Of a stretch of DNA of 64,000 bases, positions 20,465-29,120 are shown piece by piece. Both the position numbers and the translations under genes were made by a program. Numbering within the stretch: position 1 is the stretch's first letter; each line of letters starts with the position of its first letter. Location of the stretch: positions 146,125 to 210,124 of the forward strand of contig NZ_JAKUCN010000008.1 of NCBI RefSeq assembly GCF_022808595.1, written 5' to 3'. The notes below the pieces were generated by a model that did not search any database, was not told where the DNA came from, and saw only the letters and a list, made by a program, of their open reading frames with translations. The DNA comes from Microvirga solisilvae (GTDB lineage Bacteria; Pseudomonadota; Alphaproteobacteria; Rhizobiales; Beijerinckiaceae).

Positions 20465-21337
20465 ATGGCCAATGCCTCGACACAACGCTTCGTGCTGACG
20501 CTCGCCTGTGCGAACCGTCCCGGCATCGTTGCCGCCGTGGCGGGGCATTTGTCGGAAGGCGGCCTCAATATTCTCGACGCCCAGCAATACGACGACACGC
20601 AAACGGATCGTTTCTTCATGCGTGTCGTCTTCGATCCCGTGAGCGGAGAGGCTGATCTCGGGGCCTTGAAGAAAGGCTTTGCGCCGCTTGCCGACCGCCT
20701 TGGCATGACATGGAACCTGCGTCGCCAGAATGAGCGCCGCAAGGTGATGCTCATGGTGTCGAAGTTCGACCATTGCTTGGCCGATCTTCTCTACCGCTGG
20801 CGCATCGGCGAACTCGATTTCGAGCCCGTCGGCGTGATCGCCAATCATGCAGTCGAAGCCTACAGCCATGTGGATCTCGGCAGCGTGCCGTTTCACTACC
20901 TGCCGGTGACGAAGGATACCAAGCTCGAACAGGAAGCGCGTGTCTGGGAGATCATTCGCGACTCGCAGGCCGATCTCGTGGTGCTTGCGCGCTACATGCA
21001 GGTTCTGTCGGATGGGCTGGCCGCGAAGCTCTCGGGCCGTTGCATCAACATCCACCACTCGTTCCTGCCGAGCTTCAAGGGCGCGAAGCCCTATCATCAG
21101 GCGCATACGCGCGGCGTGAAGCTCATCGGCGCGACGGCGCATTACGTGACCTCCGATCTCGACGAGGGGCCGATCATCGCGCAGGACGTGGAGCCGATCA
21201 CCCATCGCGACAGCGCAGATGATCTGGTGCGAAAAGGGCGCGACATCGAACGCCGGGTTCTCGCCCGCGCAGTGCGCTATCACCTGGAAGACCGCATCCT
21301 GCTCAACGGTCGCAAGACGGTGGTGTTCGCGGATTGA
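20465..21337 (+). CDS. purU: Formyltetrahydrofolate deformylase
   Basis: Hydrolyses 10-formyl-THF to THF and formate, balancing the one-carbon pool. The 290-aa product has an N-terminal ACT domain ([24 protein letters not shown]) and a formyltransferase-fold catalytic domain with [20 protein letters not shown] (N/H of the triad), then [17 protein letters not shown] with the catalytic Asp. A GAGGAG site lies just upstream, at the serA stop codon, so it is translationally linked to serA. The coupling makes sense: serine to glycine conversion generates one-carbon units whose formyl form PurU drains. Confidence 0.95.
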   Translation: MANASTQRFVLTLACANRPGIVAAVAGHLSEGGLNILDAQQYDDTQTDRFFMRVVFDPVSGEADLGALKKGFAPLADRLGMTWNLRRQNERRKVMLMVSKFDHCLADLLYRWRIGELDFEPVGVIANHAVEAYSHVDLGSVPFHYLPVTKDTKLEQEARVWEIIRDSQADLVVLARYMQVLSDGLAAKLSGRCINIHHSFLPSFKGAKPYHQAHTRGVKLIGATAHYVTSDLDEGPIIAQDVEPITHRDSADDLVRKGRDIERRVLARAVRYHLEDRILLNGRKTVVFAD

Positions 21338-21346
21338 TCCTAACGG

Positions 21347-22249
21347 CTACTTCCGCTCGGCCAGCCAGATGCCGCCGAGCACGAGGAAGAGGCCGAACGC
21401 GTGATAATATGCGAAAGGTTCGCCCAGCAGCAGCACCGCGAGCAGCGCGCCGAAGACCGGCACGAGATTGACGAACAGGCCCGCGCGCGCCGGACCGATC
21501 AGCTCGACGCCGCGGATGAAGAATATCTGCGAGAGCAACGACGGCAGCAGGCCGATATAGAGCAGGATCAACCAGCCTTTTGCCGTCGGCCATTGCACCG
21601 CGCCTTGCGCGAATTCCATCGCGAGCAGAGGCAGCGATGAAAGGAACGCCACGCCGGCGAGCGCCGTGAAGAAGACGAGGCCCGACACCGGCGGACGGCG
21701 ACGCAGCCCCAGAGTGTAGCCCGCATAGAACACGCAGGCGATCAGCATCCACACGTCGCCGATATTCAGCGCGAGCGTCTTCAGCACTTCGATGTCGGCT
21801 TTCACCGATACCAGCACCACGCCGAGGATCGTCACGACCATGCCGATGATCTGGAGCGGGATCACCCGCGCGCCGAAGAACAGGATGGTGCCGATCAGCA
21901 CGAGCACCGGAATCGCGCCCTGGAAGATCGTGAGGTTCACCGCGCTGGTGTGATAGGCGGCGGCATAGAAGAGGGCGTTGAAGGCGGTAAAGCCCGAGGA
22001 GCCCATGAGGATGATGTAGAGCCAGCGCGATCCGATCTGCGACCATTCGGCGACGACCTGACGCCCCACGAGGGGCCCAAGGATCACGGCGACGATGGCC
22101 CAGCGGATGCCGGTGAGCAGCATGGGCGAGACCTCGCCCACCGCAAGGCGCCCGGCAATCGCGTTGCCGCCCCACATGAGCGTAGTGAGGATCAGGAGCA
22201 GATAGGCCTGCCCCCATAATCCCTTCCAGAGCGATTGCAGGATTTTCAT
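21347..22249 (-). CDS. EamA/DMT-family transporter
   Basis: Inner-membrane transporter of the drug/metabolite superfamily. The 300-aa product has ten hydrophobic helices in two EamA halves; the N-terminal half contains LLILTTLMWGGNAIAGRLA and the typical GFTAFNALFYAAAYHTSAVNLTIFQGAIPVLV, the C-terminal half LLYIGLLPSLLSQIFFIRGVELIGPARAGLFVNLVPVFGALLA. It ends 9 bp from the purU stop (convergent). Members export amino acids, nucleosides or other metabolites; the substrate cannot be read from sequence. Confidence 0.9.
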   Translation of the reverse strand: MKILQSLWKGLWGQAYLLLILTTLMWGGNAIAGRLAVGEVSPMLLTGIRWAIVAVILGPLVGRQVVAEWSQIGSRWLYIILMGSSGFTAFNALFYAAAYHTSAVNLTIFQGAIPVLVLIGTILFFGARVIPLQIIGMVVTILGVVLVSVKADIEVLKTLALNIGDVWMLIACVFYAGYTLGLRRRPPVSGLVFFTALAGVAFLSSLPLLAMEFAQGAVQWPTAKGWLILLYIGLLPSLLSQIFFIRGVELIGPARAGLFVNLVPVFGALLAVLLLGEPFAYYHAFGLFLVLGGIWLAERK

Positions 22250-22321
22250 GGAAGGTGAGACCTCATGCTACTTGCCGCTACGCGCGGTTTCGATAAACCA
22301 GCGTCAACGAAGCGGGTGACG

Positions 22322-23188
22322 ATGATGGGCTTACGGTTTCTGGTAGTCGAGGGCAATACGCGCAGCGCAAGGGAGGCCCACAGGGCAGCCTATGGACAAA
22401 TGCTCTCCGAGTCGTATGCGGGGGTGATTCACGACATCGAGCGAGATGCCGTCTGCGACATCGCCTTCCCGACGGATGAGGGCGCGAACCTGCCTGATCG
22501 GGCCGGGCTCGAATCCTATGACGGCATCGTTCTCACCGGCTCGCATCTCAACATCTATGACCGTAGCCCCGAGATCACGCGCCAGATCGACCTGATGCGC
22601 GCGATCTATGCCTCGCGTACTCCGTCCTTCGGCTCCTGCTGGGGCCTGCAGGTGGCGGCGGTCGCGGCCGAGGGCGATGTGCAGAAGAACCCGCTCGGCC
22701 GCGAGGTGGGCTTTGCCCGCCGCCTGCGCCGCACGGAGGCGGGGAGAGGCCATCCCATGCTGGAGGGCCGCCCCGAGGTCTACGACGCGCCCGCGATCCA
22801 TCTCGACATGGTGACAACGCTTCCCAAAGACGCGACGATCATCGCCACCAATCCGGTCTCGGAAGTTCAGGCCGCGGAAATCCGCCAGGATGGCGGCACT
22901 TTCTGGGGCGTGCAGTACCACCCGGAATTCTCGCTGGGCGAACTCGCCGTCATCATCCGCATGCGTACGGAGCTGATGATCCGCGAAGGCTTCTGCCGTA
23001 CGGCGGAAGAGGTTCATTCTTACGCGGACGATCTCACGATTCTCGACAAGGAGCCCTCGCGCTTCGACCTCGCCTGGCGTCACGGCATCGATGCGGAAGT
23101 GCTCGATGTTAACTGCCGCACGCGGGAAATCCGCAACTTCATCGAGCATCGGGTGAAGGTGGAGAAGAGTGCGAGGGGGCGGGGGTAA
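22322..23188 (+). CDS. Class I glutamine amidotransferase-like protein
   Basis: Predicted glutaminase/amidotransferase domain protein of 288 aa. The nucleophile elbow is GSCWGLQ (C106) and the catalytic His lies in VQYHPEFS (about 199-203) with a nearby Glu, so the class I triad is intact. The N-terminal half starts RFLVVEGNTRSAREAHR and contains YDGIVLTGSHLNIYD, a GuaA/GATase1-like fold with an acid in place of the usual first motif. The C-terminal 60 residues are extra. ATGs at 22322 and 22325 are equivalent. No ammonia-accepting partner lies beside it; it is divergent from the DMT gene. The acceptor is unknown. Confidence 0.82.
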   Translation: MMGLRFLVVEGNTRSAREAHRAAYGQMLSESYAGVIHDIERDAVCDIAFPTDEGANLPDRAGLESYDGIVLTGSHLNIYDRSPEITRQIDLMRAIYASRTPSFGSCWGLQVAAVAAEGDVQKNPLGREVGFARRLRRTEAGRGHPMLEGRPEVYDAPAIHLDMVTTLPKDATIIATNPVSEVQAAEIRQDGGTFWGVQYHPEFSLGELAVIIRMRTELMIREGFCRTAEEVHSYADDLTILDKEPSRFDLAWRHGIDAEVLDVNCRTREIRNFIEHRVKVEKSARGRG

Positions 23189-23216
23189 GTCTCTTCCCGT
23201 CACGGTTCGGACACGC

Positions 23217-23438
23217 GTCATCCCGGGGCTGCGCAGCAGAGCCCGGGATCGCAAGACGAGAATGGAGCGGAACCATCCCCTCTCCCGGGTGGGAGAGGGG
23301 CAGGGGTGAGGGAATGCCATACCCTGAGAGGTCATGCCCTCACCCGGAGCTGCGCTCCGACCTCTCCCGCACGGGAGAGGTATTCCAGCGCCTCATCCGG
23401 CTCACGATCCCGGCTCGGCTCACGCCGTCCGGGATGAC
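23217..23438. repeat. Nested palindromic intergenic repeat
   Basis: Outer 10-bp inverted repeat GTCATCCCGG (23217-23226) / CCGGGATGAC (23429-23438). Inside are further hairpins: CCTCTCCC-GGGT-GGGAGAGG, GGGTGAGGG facing CCCTCACCC, CGGAGC/GCTCCG and CCTCTCCCGCACGGGAGAGG. This composite architecture is typical of the short palindromic repeats scattered through Hyphomicrobiales intergenic DNA. No transposase or direct target repeats are visible. Confidence 0.75.
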
Positions 23439-23520
23439 AGCCTGTGGGGTGTGTTCTTCTTTTGTTCTTGACAAAAGTCCTCTCCCATGGCTAAGGTTGC
23501 CCGGTCCGCTCCTCCCGAGG

Positions 23521-23879
23521 GACGCGCCCGAGGCGTCGGTCGTGGAGGCGGAGGCGGTTCTGATGCGCTGGCGGTCTCGCACCCGTCGGTCGTCAGGGTT
23601 CCGAGCGGGGAGGAAGAGGCGCTGAGCTTGATATCGGGCAGGCTGCGTCAACGCTCCCTCAGCCTCGCCAGCACTGGAGTCAACTCCAGGGCTGCGTGCC
23701 AAGCCACGCCGTGAAGCGTCTCTGAGGGTTCGTCCCTGATGGCGCCGGAGCGATGAGGCCGGGATCGAGAAAAGCCGCGCGCGGGAGGCTTTGCGCTTTC
23801 CGAGCCCGGGCGGGTTCTCCCGTCCCGACCCCCTTTCGCGCGCTCCGTCCGAGTTCGCGAAGCCAATCGCCTCCCGCGC
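23521..23879. other. Helix-rich segment, possible structured RNA
   Basis: Complementary pairs visible by eye: GACGC/GCGTC (23521-23525 with 23533-23537); CCCTCAG/CTGAGGG (23656-23662 with 23722-23728) enclosing two hairpins, CTGGAGT/ACTCCAG (23674-23689) and GCGTG/CACGC (23694-23709), i.e. a multi-branch junction; GCGCGGGAGGC/GCCTCCCGCGC, 11 bp perfect (23779-23789 with 23869-23879); and GGGCGGG/CCCGTCC with a 4-nt loop between them. No known RNA family was recognised. Strand of transcription is not known; a plus-strand terminator lies 245 bp further on. Confidence 0.4.
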
Positions 23880-24122
23880 TTCCCTCATGAAGGCGACGGA
23901 CCAGGCCACCGCTAGCCGACAGCCACCTGCCGAACGGCGGGGCCGTAAAGACGCGTCCGCGAGAGCAATCACACTTGCCTTCATTCCGTCCCTTGAGCGC
24001 GCGAGATTGGGATGCATCCAGCAGCATTCGTCCGGAACACGATTTATGGGACAAGACGCATTCCTCCTTGACCTGAGGCGCGCGATCCACGAAGAGGGTT
24101 TGCAAGGTTTTTACCCAACCAA

Positions 24123-24148
24123 ACCCTGGCCTTGCGCCGGGGTTTTTT
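24123..24148 (+). terminator. Terminator 17 bp upstream of purA
   Basis: Stem ACCCTGGC/GCCGGGGT (one G-U pair), 5-nt loop, followed by TTTTTT. No protein gene lies upstream on this strand for over 900 bp, so it either ends an unannotated RNA or acts as an attenuator in the purA leader. Confidence 0.75.
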
Positions 24149-24165
24149 CATGTGAGGCTTGAGCG

Positions 24166-25458
24166 ATGGCGAACGTGGTTGTCGTGGGCGCCCAGTGGGG
24201 CGACGAAGGCAAGGGCAAGATCGTCGATTGGCTGTCCGAACAGGCGGACGTGGTCGTGCGGTTCCAGGGCGGGCACAATGCCGGCCATACCCTCGTGATC
24301 GGCGACAAGGTCTACAAGCTGTCGCTGCTGCCCTCCGGTGTCGTGCGTCCCAACAAGCTCTCGGTCATCGGCAACGGCGTGGTGCTCGACCCGCATGCGC
24401 TTGCGGCGGAAGTGGAGCGTCTCACGGAGCAGGGCGTCGCGATCTCCCGCGAGAACCTGCGCGTCGCCGAGAACGCAACTCTCATCCTCTCCATCCATCG
24501 CGAGCTTGATGCGCTGCGCGAAAGCGGCAGCGCCGGCACGAAGATCGGCACGACGAAGCGCGGCATCGGCCCCGCTTACGAGGACAAAGCCGGACGCCGC
24601 GCCATCCGCCTCATGGATCTCGCCGATCTCCCGTCGCTGCGCGACAAGATCGACCGTCTCCTCACGCACCACAACGCGCTGCGTCGCGGCTTCGGTCTCA
24701 CCGAGTTCAAGCCCGAGGAAATCTACGAAGAGCTGTCCTCGGTCGCTCCGAAGGTGCTGCCTTACATGGATGCCGTGTGGCGTCTGCTCGACGAAGAACG
24801 CCGCGCCGGCAAGCGCATCCTGTTCGAAGGCGCGCAAGGCGCGCTGCTCGATGTGGATCACGGCACCTATCCCTTCGTCACCTCGTCCAACACGGTGGCG
24901 GGACAGGCTGCGACCGGTTCGGGCATGGGCCCGGGCGCCGTGGGCTACGTGCTCGGCATCGCCAAGGCCTATACCACCCGCGTGGGCGAGGGGCCGTTCC
25001 CGACCGAACTGTTCGACGAGACCGGCGAGCTGATCGGCCAGAAGGGCAAGGAATTCGGCGTGGTCACGGGCCGCAAGCGCCGTTGTGGATGGTTCGATGC
25101 GACCCTCGTGCGCCAGACCGTGCGCACCTCCGGCATCGATGGCATCGCGCTCACCAAGCTCGACATCCTCGACGGCTTCGAGACCATCAAGATCGGCGTC
25201 GGCTACAAGCTCGATGGCCAGACCATCGACTACTTCCCGGCAAGCCAGGGCGCTCAGGCGCGCGTCGAGCCGATCTACGAGGAGTTCGAGGGTTGGAGCG
25301 GATCGACCGCGGGCGCGCGCTCTTGGGCCGACCTGCCGGCTCAGGCCGTGAAGTATGTCCGCCGTATCGAGGAGTTGATCGGCGCGCCGGTCGCGGTGCT
25401 CTCCACCTCGCCGGAGCGTGACGACACAATCCTCATGAAGAACCCCTTTGAGGGTTGA
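24166..25458 (+). CDS. purA: Adenylosuccinate synthetase
   Basis: GTP-dependent ligation of IMP and aspartate, first committed step to AMP. The 430-aa product is full length: [11 protein letters not shown] (catalytic Asp and His region, residues 8-18), GGHNAGHT (His41 equivalent), [23 protein letters not shown], and the GTP/IMP-binding [11 protein letters not shown] and [19 protein letters not shown] and the C-terminal [10 protein letters not shown] match the guanine-recognition region. ATG 24166 is the standard start. The next gene begins at or shortly after the stop codon. Confidence 0.98.
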   Translation: MANVVVVGAQWGDEGKGKIVDWLSEQADVVVRFQGGHNAGHTLVIGDKVYKLSLLPSGVVRPNKLSVIGNGVVLDPHALAAEVERLTEQGVAISRENLRVAENATLILSIHRELDALRESGSAGTKIGTTKRGIGPAYEDKAGRRAIRLMDLADLPSLRDKIDRLLTHHNALRRGFGLTEFKPEEIYEELSSVAPKVLPYMDAVWRLLDEERRAGKRILFEGAQGALLDVDHGTYPFVTSSNTVAGQAATGSGMGPGAVGYVLGIAKAYTTRVGEGPFPTELFDETGELIGQKGKEFGVVTGRKRRCGWFDATLVRQTVRTSGIDGIALTKLDILDGFETIKIGVGYKLDGQTIDYFPASQGAQARVEPIYEEFEGWSGSTAGARSWADLPAQAVKYVRRIEELIGAPVAVLSTSPERDDTILMKNPFEG

Positions 25459-25490
25459 CGCCGGAGCTTCCACGGGTCATTCCCAAGGAA

Positions 25491-26696
25491 ATGGCAGATT
25501 ATTACCCTCTCATTGCACGGGCCGTTGAAGGCCTGACAGAGCAGAATCCCGTTGCGCGGCGCGCCGTTTACGAGCGCGCCCGGACGGCTCTGGTCGCTCA
25601 ATTGCGCTCTCTCAATCCGCCGCTACCCGACGAGGCCATCCAGCAGGAATGCGCCTCCCTCGATCAGGCGATCACGCGGGTCGAGGCCGATTACGCGCCG
25701 CCTCCGGCGGGCTTCGATCCCAATGCCTTCGCCGAAATGCTGGCCGAGGATCAGCGTCACGAGACGCCTTATGAGACCCCCGCCGAGCGCCTGCGCAACG
25801 TGGTCTCCTCGGGCCAGGCCCTCAGAGCGCCCTCCCAGGACGAGCCTGAACCCGAGCCGGTGTCCCAGAGCTTCGAGGAGCCGGCTCGTCCGCGTGTCGA
25901 CACCCGTCCGCATCCGGCCATGCAGGGCAACCGGCAGACACGCACGATTCTGCTTGGATCCATCATCGGCGTCGTGATCCTCGTCATCGCGGGACTGGCC
26001 TGGTGGCAGAGCCGCTCAGACGCTCCGATCCCCGAGACGCCCGTGGCCGAAACGCCCCAGGCTCCGGCAAGCCCCGACAATTCCAAGATCAACGAGCGCG
26101 TCGGCGCCCCGGCCCAGACGGCTCCCGCCAATCCGGGCGCTGGCCAGGCCATCGGCGTGGCCCATCGCGCCGTCTTCTACGAAGAGGACGCCACCAATCC
26201 GCAGGCGCCGAAAGCCTTCGTGGGTCGGGTGGTCTGGCGTCTTGAAGACGTGAATCCCGGCCAGGGGCAGGCGCTGGAAAAGGCCGTCACCGCCAATATC
26301 GAGATCCCGGAGGCGGGCGTGACCATGAAGATGATGTTGCGCCGCAATCTCGATACCACGCTGCCTGCCTCGCACACGGTCGAACTCACCTTCACCACCC
26401 GCAACGGGGATTCAGGCCGCGTGATTCGAGATGTGGGCCTGCTGCAGTTCAAGAACGAGGAAGCCGCCCGCGGCACGCCGGTCGCCGGCCTCCCTGTTCC
26501 CGTGCGCGAGAACCTGTTCCTCATCGGCCTGTCCAATCTGCAGGGCGATATCGAGCGCAACACGGAACTCTTCGTGCGCCGCAACTGGATCGACCTTCCG
26601 GTCCGCATGGCCTCGGGCCAGCGCGCGATCCTGAGCTTCGAGAAGGGCACCACCGGTGAGCAGGTGCTCAACAACGCCTTCAGTCAGTGGCAGTAG
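25491..26696 (+). CDS. Conserved single-pass membrane protein, function unknown
   Basis: Unrecognised function. From ATG 25491 the product is 401 aa; a TTG at 25455 overlapping the purA stop is an alternative start in frame. In order: an N-terminal soluble helical region (YYPLIARAVEGLTEQNPVARRAVYERARTAL and LNPPLPDEAIQQECASLDQAI are cited in part: ARRAVYERAR, PDEAIQQEC), a Pro/Glu-rich stretch, one membrane helix (ILLGSIIGVVILVIAGLAWW), a Pro/Ala linker, then a C-terminal domain with VFYEEDATNP, VVWRLEDVNPG and beta-rich segments, probably periplasmic. It sits between purA and rpoH and shares a bidirectional terminator with rpoH. Similar proteins in this position occur in other Hyphomicrobiales as far as I recall, but no role is established. 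Confidence 0.8.
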   Translation: MADYYPLIARAVEGLTEQNPVARRAVYERARTALVAQLRSLNPPLPDEAIQQECASLDQAITRVEADYAPPPAGFDPNAFAEMLAEDQRHETPYETPAERLRNVVSSGQALRAPSQDEPEPEPVSQSFEEPARPRVDTRPHPAMQGNRQTRTILLGSIIGVVILVIAGLAWWQSRSDAPIPETPVAETPQAPASPDNSKINERVGAPAQTAPANPGAGQAIGVAHRAVFYEEDATNPQAPKAFVGRVVWRLEDVNPGQGQALEKAVTANIEIPEAGVTMKMMLRRNLDTTLPASHTVELTFTTRNGDSGRVIRDVGLLQFKNEEAARGTPVAGLPVPVRENLFLIGLSNLQGDIERNTELFVRRNWIDLPVRMASGQRAILSFEKGTTGEQVLNNAFSQWQ

Positions 26697-26716
26697 GCTA
26701 GGGGCGAACCGACAAC

Positions 26717-26744
26717 AAAAAGCCGCGCACTGCGCGGCTTTTTT
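26717..26744. terminator. Bidirectional terminator between membrane protein gene and rpoH
   Basis: Stem AGCCGCGC/GCGCGGCT with loop ACT, flanked by AAAA and TTTTTT. It serves the converging genes on both strands. Confidence 0.88.
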
Positions 26745-26764
26745 CATGGTTTGGCGCTCATCGA

Positions 26765-27664
26765 TCAGGCCGAGGCTTCGACCGATGAGGTGCTCTCGAT
26801 CTGGGTGAGATTTTTCTTCACCGCCTCCTGAATCTTCTCGAAGGCGCGCACTTCGATCTGGCGCACGCGCTCGCGGGAAACGCCAAACTCGGTGGAAAGC
26901 TCTTCCAGCGTGATCGGATCCTCCGCAAGGCGGCGAGCCTCGAAGATGCGCCGCTCACGCGGGTTCAGCACCGAAAGAGCGGTGCGGAGCGCGGTCAGCC
27001 TATTCTGGCCCTCCTCCTCTTCCACGAGGATCTGCTCCTGGCTCTCGCTCTTGTCGACCAGCCAGTCTTGCCACTCGCCGCCGCCTTCGCCTTCATCGCG
27101 CAAAGGCGCGTTCAGGGAAGCGTCGCCGCCGAGACGGCGGTTCATGTCCACCACGTCCTGCTCGGTCACGCCGAGCTGGGTGGCGATCTGCTTGACTTGA
27201 TCGGGGCGCAGGTCGCCCTCGTCGAGCGCGGAGATGCGGCCCTTGGCCTTGCGCAGATTGAAGAACAGCTTCTTCTGGTTCGCCGTGGTACCCATCTTCA
27301 CGAGGGACCAGGAACGCAGGATGTACTCTTGAATCGCTGCCTTGATCCACCACATGGCATATGTGGCAAGGCGGAAACCCTTGTCGGGCTCGAAGCGCTT
27401 GACGGCCTGCATGAGGCCGACATTGCCTTCTGAGACCACCTCGCCGATCGGCAGGCCATAGCCACGGTAACCCATGGCAATCTTGGCGACGAGACGCAGG
27501 TGGGATGTCACGAGCTTATGGGCGGCCTCGCGATCTCCATGCTCGCGCCAGCTCTTGGCGAGCATGTATTCCTCATGCGGCTCAAGCATGGGGAAGCGAC
27601 GGATTTCGTCGAGATAGCGGGAAAGACCCCCTTCATTGGCAAGCACCGGAAGCGCTGCAGCCAT
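26765..27664 (-). CDS. rpoH: RNA polymerase sigma-32 factor (heat shock)
   Basis: Heat-shock sigma factor. The 299-aa product has sigma-70 region 2 (GNVGLMQAVKRFEPDKGFRLATYAMWWIKAAI), the RpoH box QKKLFFNLRK (core/regulatory contact, specific for sigma-32), region 3 and region 4 with the helix-turn-helix TLEELSTEFGVSRERVRQIEVRAFEKI. A strong Shine-Dalgarno AAGGAGG precedes ATG at 27664. The 195-bp upstream region to rluD should hold its promoter. Many Hyphomicrobiales carry two rpoH genes; which paralogue this is cannot be decided here. Confidence 0.96.
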   Translation of the reverse strand: MAAALPVLANEGGLSRYLDEIRRFPMLEPHEEYMLAKSWREHGDREAAHKLVTSHLRLVAKIAMGYRGYGLPIGEVVSEGNVGLMQAVKRFEPDKGFRLATYAMWWIKAAIQEYILRSWSLVKMGTTANQKKLFFNLRKAKGRISALDEGDLRPDQVKQIATQLGVTEQDVVDMNRRLGGDASLNAPLRDEGEGGGEWQDWLVDKSESQEQILVEEEEGQNRLTALRTALSVLNPRERRIFEARRLAEDPITLEELSTEFGVSRERVRQIEVRAFEKIQEAVKKNLTQIESTSSVEASA

Positions 27665-27858
27665 ATCTTATCCTCCTTTGGCTCCCTCTCCATGAGGCAA
27701 GCCTGCGGCGGCCCCCTCCATGGCTAGCCACCAACTCATCTATATAAGCGGTCCAACCTTGTCCGAATAGAGGCGTCAGGCTTCAAGACGTGGTGAACGC
27801 TCTCAAAGCACAAGGGTGCCAGCGTAGCCGAATTTTGCGACGCATTGACGCTCGGAGC

Positions 27859-28860
27859 CTACACCCGCAAAGCCTCGATGAGCCTTGCCAAATCCGCAGG
27901 GATGGGGCTCTCGAAACGCAGGAATTCGCCCGTTCTCGGATGCTCGAAGCCCAGCACTGCCGCATGGAGCGCCTGTCGGTTCAGGGCTCTCAAAGCATCC
28001 TGCTGAGGCTCGGAGAGGCGGTTAGCCTTGGTCTTGAACCCTGAGCCGTAGACCGCATCCCCCAGAAGCGGATGGCCGATATGGGCCATGTGCACGCGGA
28101 TCTGGTGCGTACGTCCCGTCTCCAATTCGCATTGGACCAAGGCCGCCATGGGATTGGCGCGGGGAAGGGGCTCCAGCATCTCGTAATGGGTGATGGCATA
28201 GCGGCCACGCTCGTTCTCATCGGAGACGATGGCGATCTTCTCCCGATTGTGCTGGCTGCGGGCGAGCGCCGCCTCCACCGTGCCGCGCTTGCGATCCGGA
28301 ACGCCCCAGACGAGAGCGAGATAGAGCCTCTCGAGGGGGCCGGTGCGGCCGTGATCGGCGAACTGCTCCGCCAGGCCCTGGTGCGCCAGATCGTTCTTGG
28401 CCACGACGAGAAGTCCGGACGTGTCCTTGTCGAGACGGTGAACGATGCCGGGGCGCTTCACGCCGCCGATGCCTGACAGGCTCTCCCCGCAATGGGCAAT
28501 GAGCGCGTTGACCAGGGTGCCCGATTCATGCCCCGCCGCCGGATGGACCACGAGACCTGCCGGCTTGTCGATGACGATGAGGTCGTCATCCTCATAGACG
28601 ATGACGAGATCCATGGCCTCGCCCACGGGCTCCGCCGGTACAGGCGGCGGGACCTGAAGGGCGATGCACGTGCCGGCACCCACCTTGCGCCCCGGATCGA
28701 GCGCGGGCGCGCCATCAACGGTCACCTGACCTTCCCGGATCAGTGCCTGCAGGCGGCTGCGGGAGAGACCGCTCGCGAGCCGCGCCAGCACCCGGTCCAG
28801 CCGCTCTGCCGCTGTTCCATCCTCAAGGGTCCATTCCTGCCGGTTCGTATCGTCCACCAC
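27859..28860 (-). CDS. rluD: 23S rRNA pseudouridine synthase, RluD family
   Basis: Isomerises uridines in 23S rRNA. The 333-aa product has an N-terminal S4 RNA-binding domain (RLDRVLARLASGLSRSRLQALIREG) and the catalytic domain with HRLDKDTSGLLVVAK (catalytic Asp), YEDDDLIVIDKPAG and the C-terminal ELETGRTHQIRVHMAHIGHPLLGD. GTG at 28860 is the probable start; an ATGAGG just upstream acts as Shine-Dalgarno but its ATG is out of frame. It lies ahead of rpoH on the same strand. RluD versus RluC specificity is by family resemblance. Confidence 0.9.
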   Translation of the reverse strand: MVDDTNRQEWTLEDGTAAERLDRVLARLASGLSRSRLQALIREGQVTVDGAPALDPGRKVGAGTCIALQVPPPVPAEPVGEAMDLVIVYEDDDLIVIDKPAGLVVHPAAGHESGTLVNALIAHCGESLSGIGGVKRPGIVHRLDKDTSGLLVVAKNDLAHQGLAEQFADHGRTGPLERLYLALVWGVPDRKRGTVEAALARSQHNREKIAIVSDENERGRYAITHYEMLEPLPRANPMAALVQCELETGRTHQIRVHMAHIGHPLLGDAVYGSGFKTKANRLSEPQQDALRALNRQALHAAVLGFEHPRTGEFLRFESPIPADLARLIEALRV

Positions 28861-28952
28861 GTCCTCATTTTCAGCATGGCCCTCTCTTTTTTGAGAGAAA
28901 AGGCTTGAAGGGCTTCCCGATGGTGGTTATACGAGCGGCCTCCACCTTGCTA

Positions 28953-29028
28953 GCTCCCTTCGTCTAGCGGTCTAGGACGTCGCCCTCTCACGGCGAAAAC
29001 AGGGGTTCGAGTCCCCTAGGGAGCGCCA
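28953..29028 (+). tRNA. tRNA-Glu (CTC)
   Basis: Acceptor GCTCCCT/AGGGAGC, D arm with TCTAGCGGTCTAGGA, anticodon stem TCGCC/GGCGA with loop CTCTCAC (anticodon CTC), T arm AGGGG-TTCGAGT-CCCCT, and encoded CCA. Accessory DNA with broken genes begins directly downstream. Confidence 0.96.
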
Positions 29029-29120
29029 CAAGATCAAGCACTTGGCTGGATCGTGGCTCAGGTCGTGAAATATCCCTCACAATTGAAGACAAGCAGACAG
29101 GCTCAGCCTAGTCGCGAACT

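Larger units (their letters stand above)
23189..24165. other. Long non-coding stretch before purA
   Basis: Almost 1 kb without a supportable protein gene. ORFs on both strands are open only because of high GC and lack family motifs. It contains (i) a nested palindromic repeat at 23217-23438, (ii) a segment rich in potential RNA helices at about 23520-23880, and (iii) a rho-independent terminator at 24123-24148. The parts are listed separately. Confidence 0.6.

Noticed and set aside
18763..20754. 663-aa minus-strand frame opposite serA and purU
   Set aside because: Runs across two real genes and the palindromic repeat; no motifs.
23340..24017. 225-aa minus-strand frame before purA
   Set aside because: Arg/Ser/Gly-rich without domain or ribosome site, and part of it covers the palindromic repeat; more likely a by-product of GC-rich structured DNA.
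23791..24162. 123-aa plus-strand frame ending just before purA
   Set aside because: It reads through the terminator hairpin, has no motif and no ribosome site.
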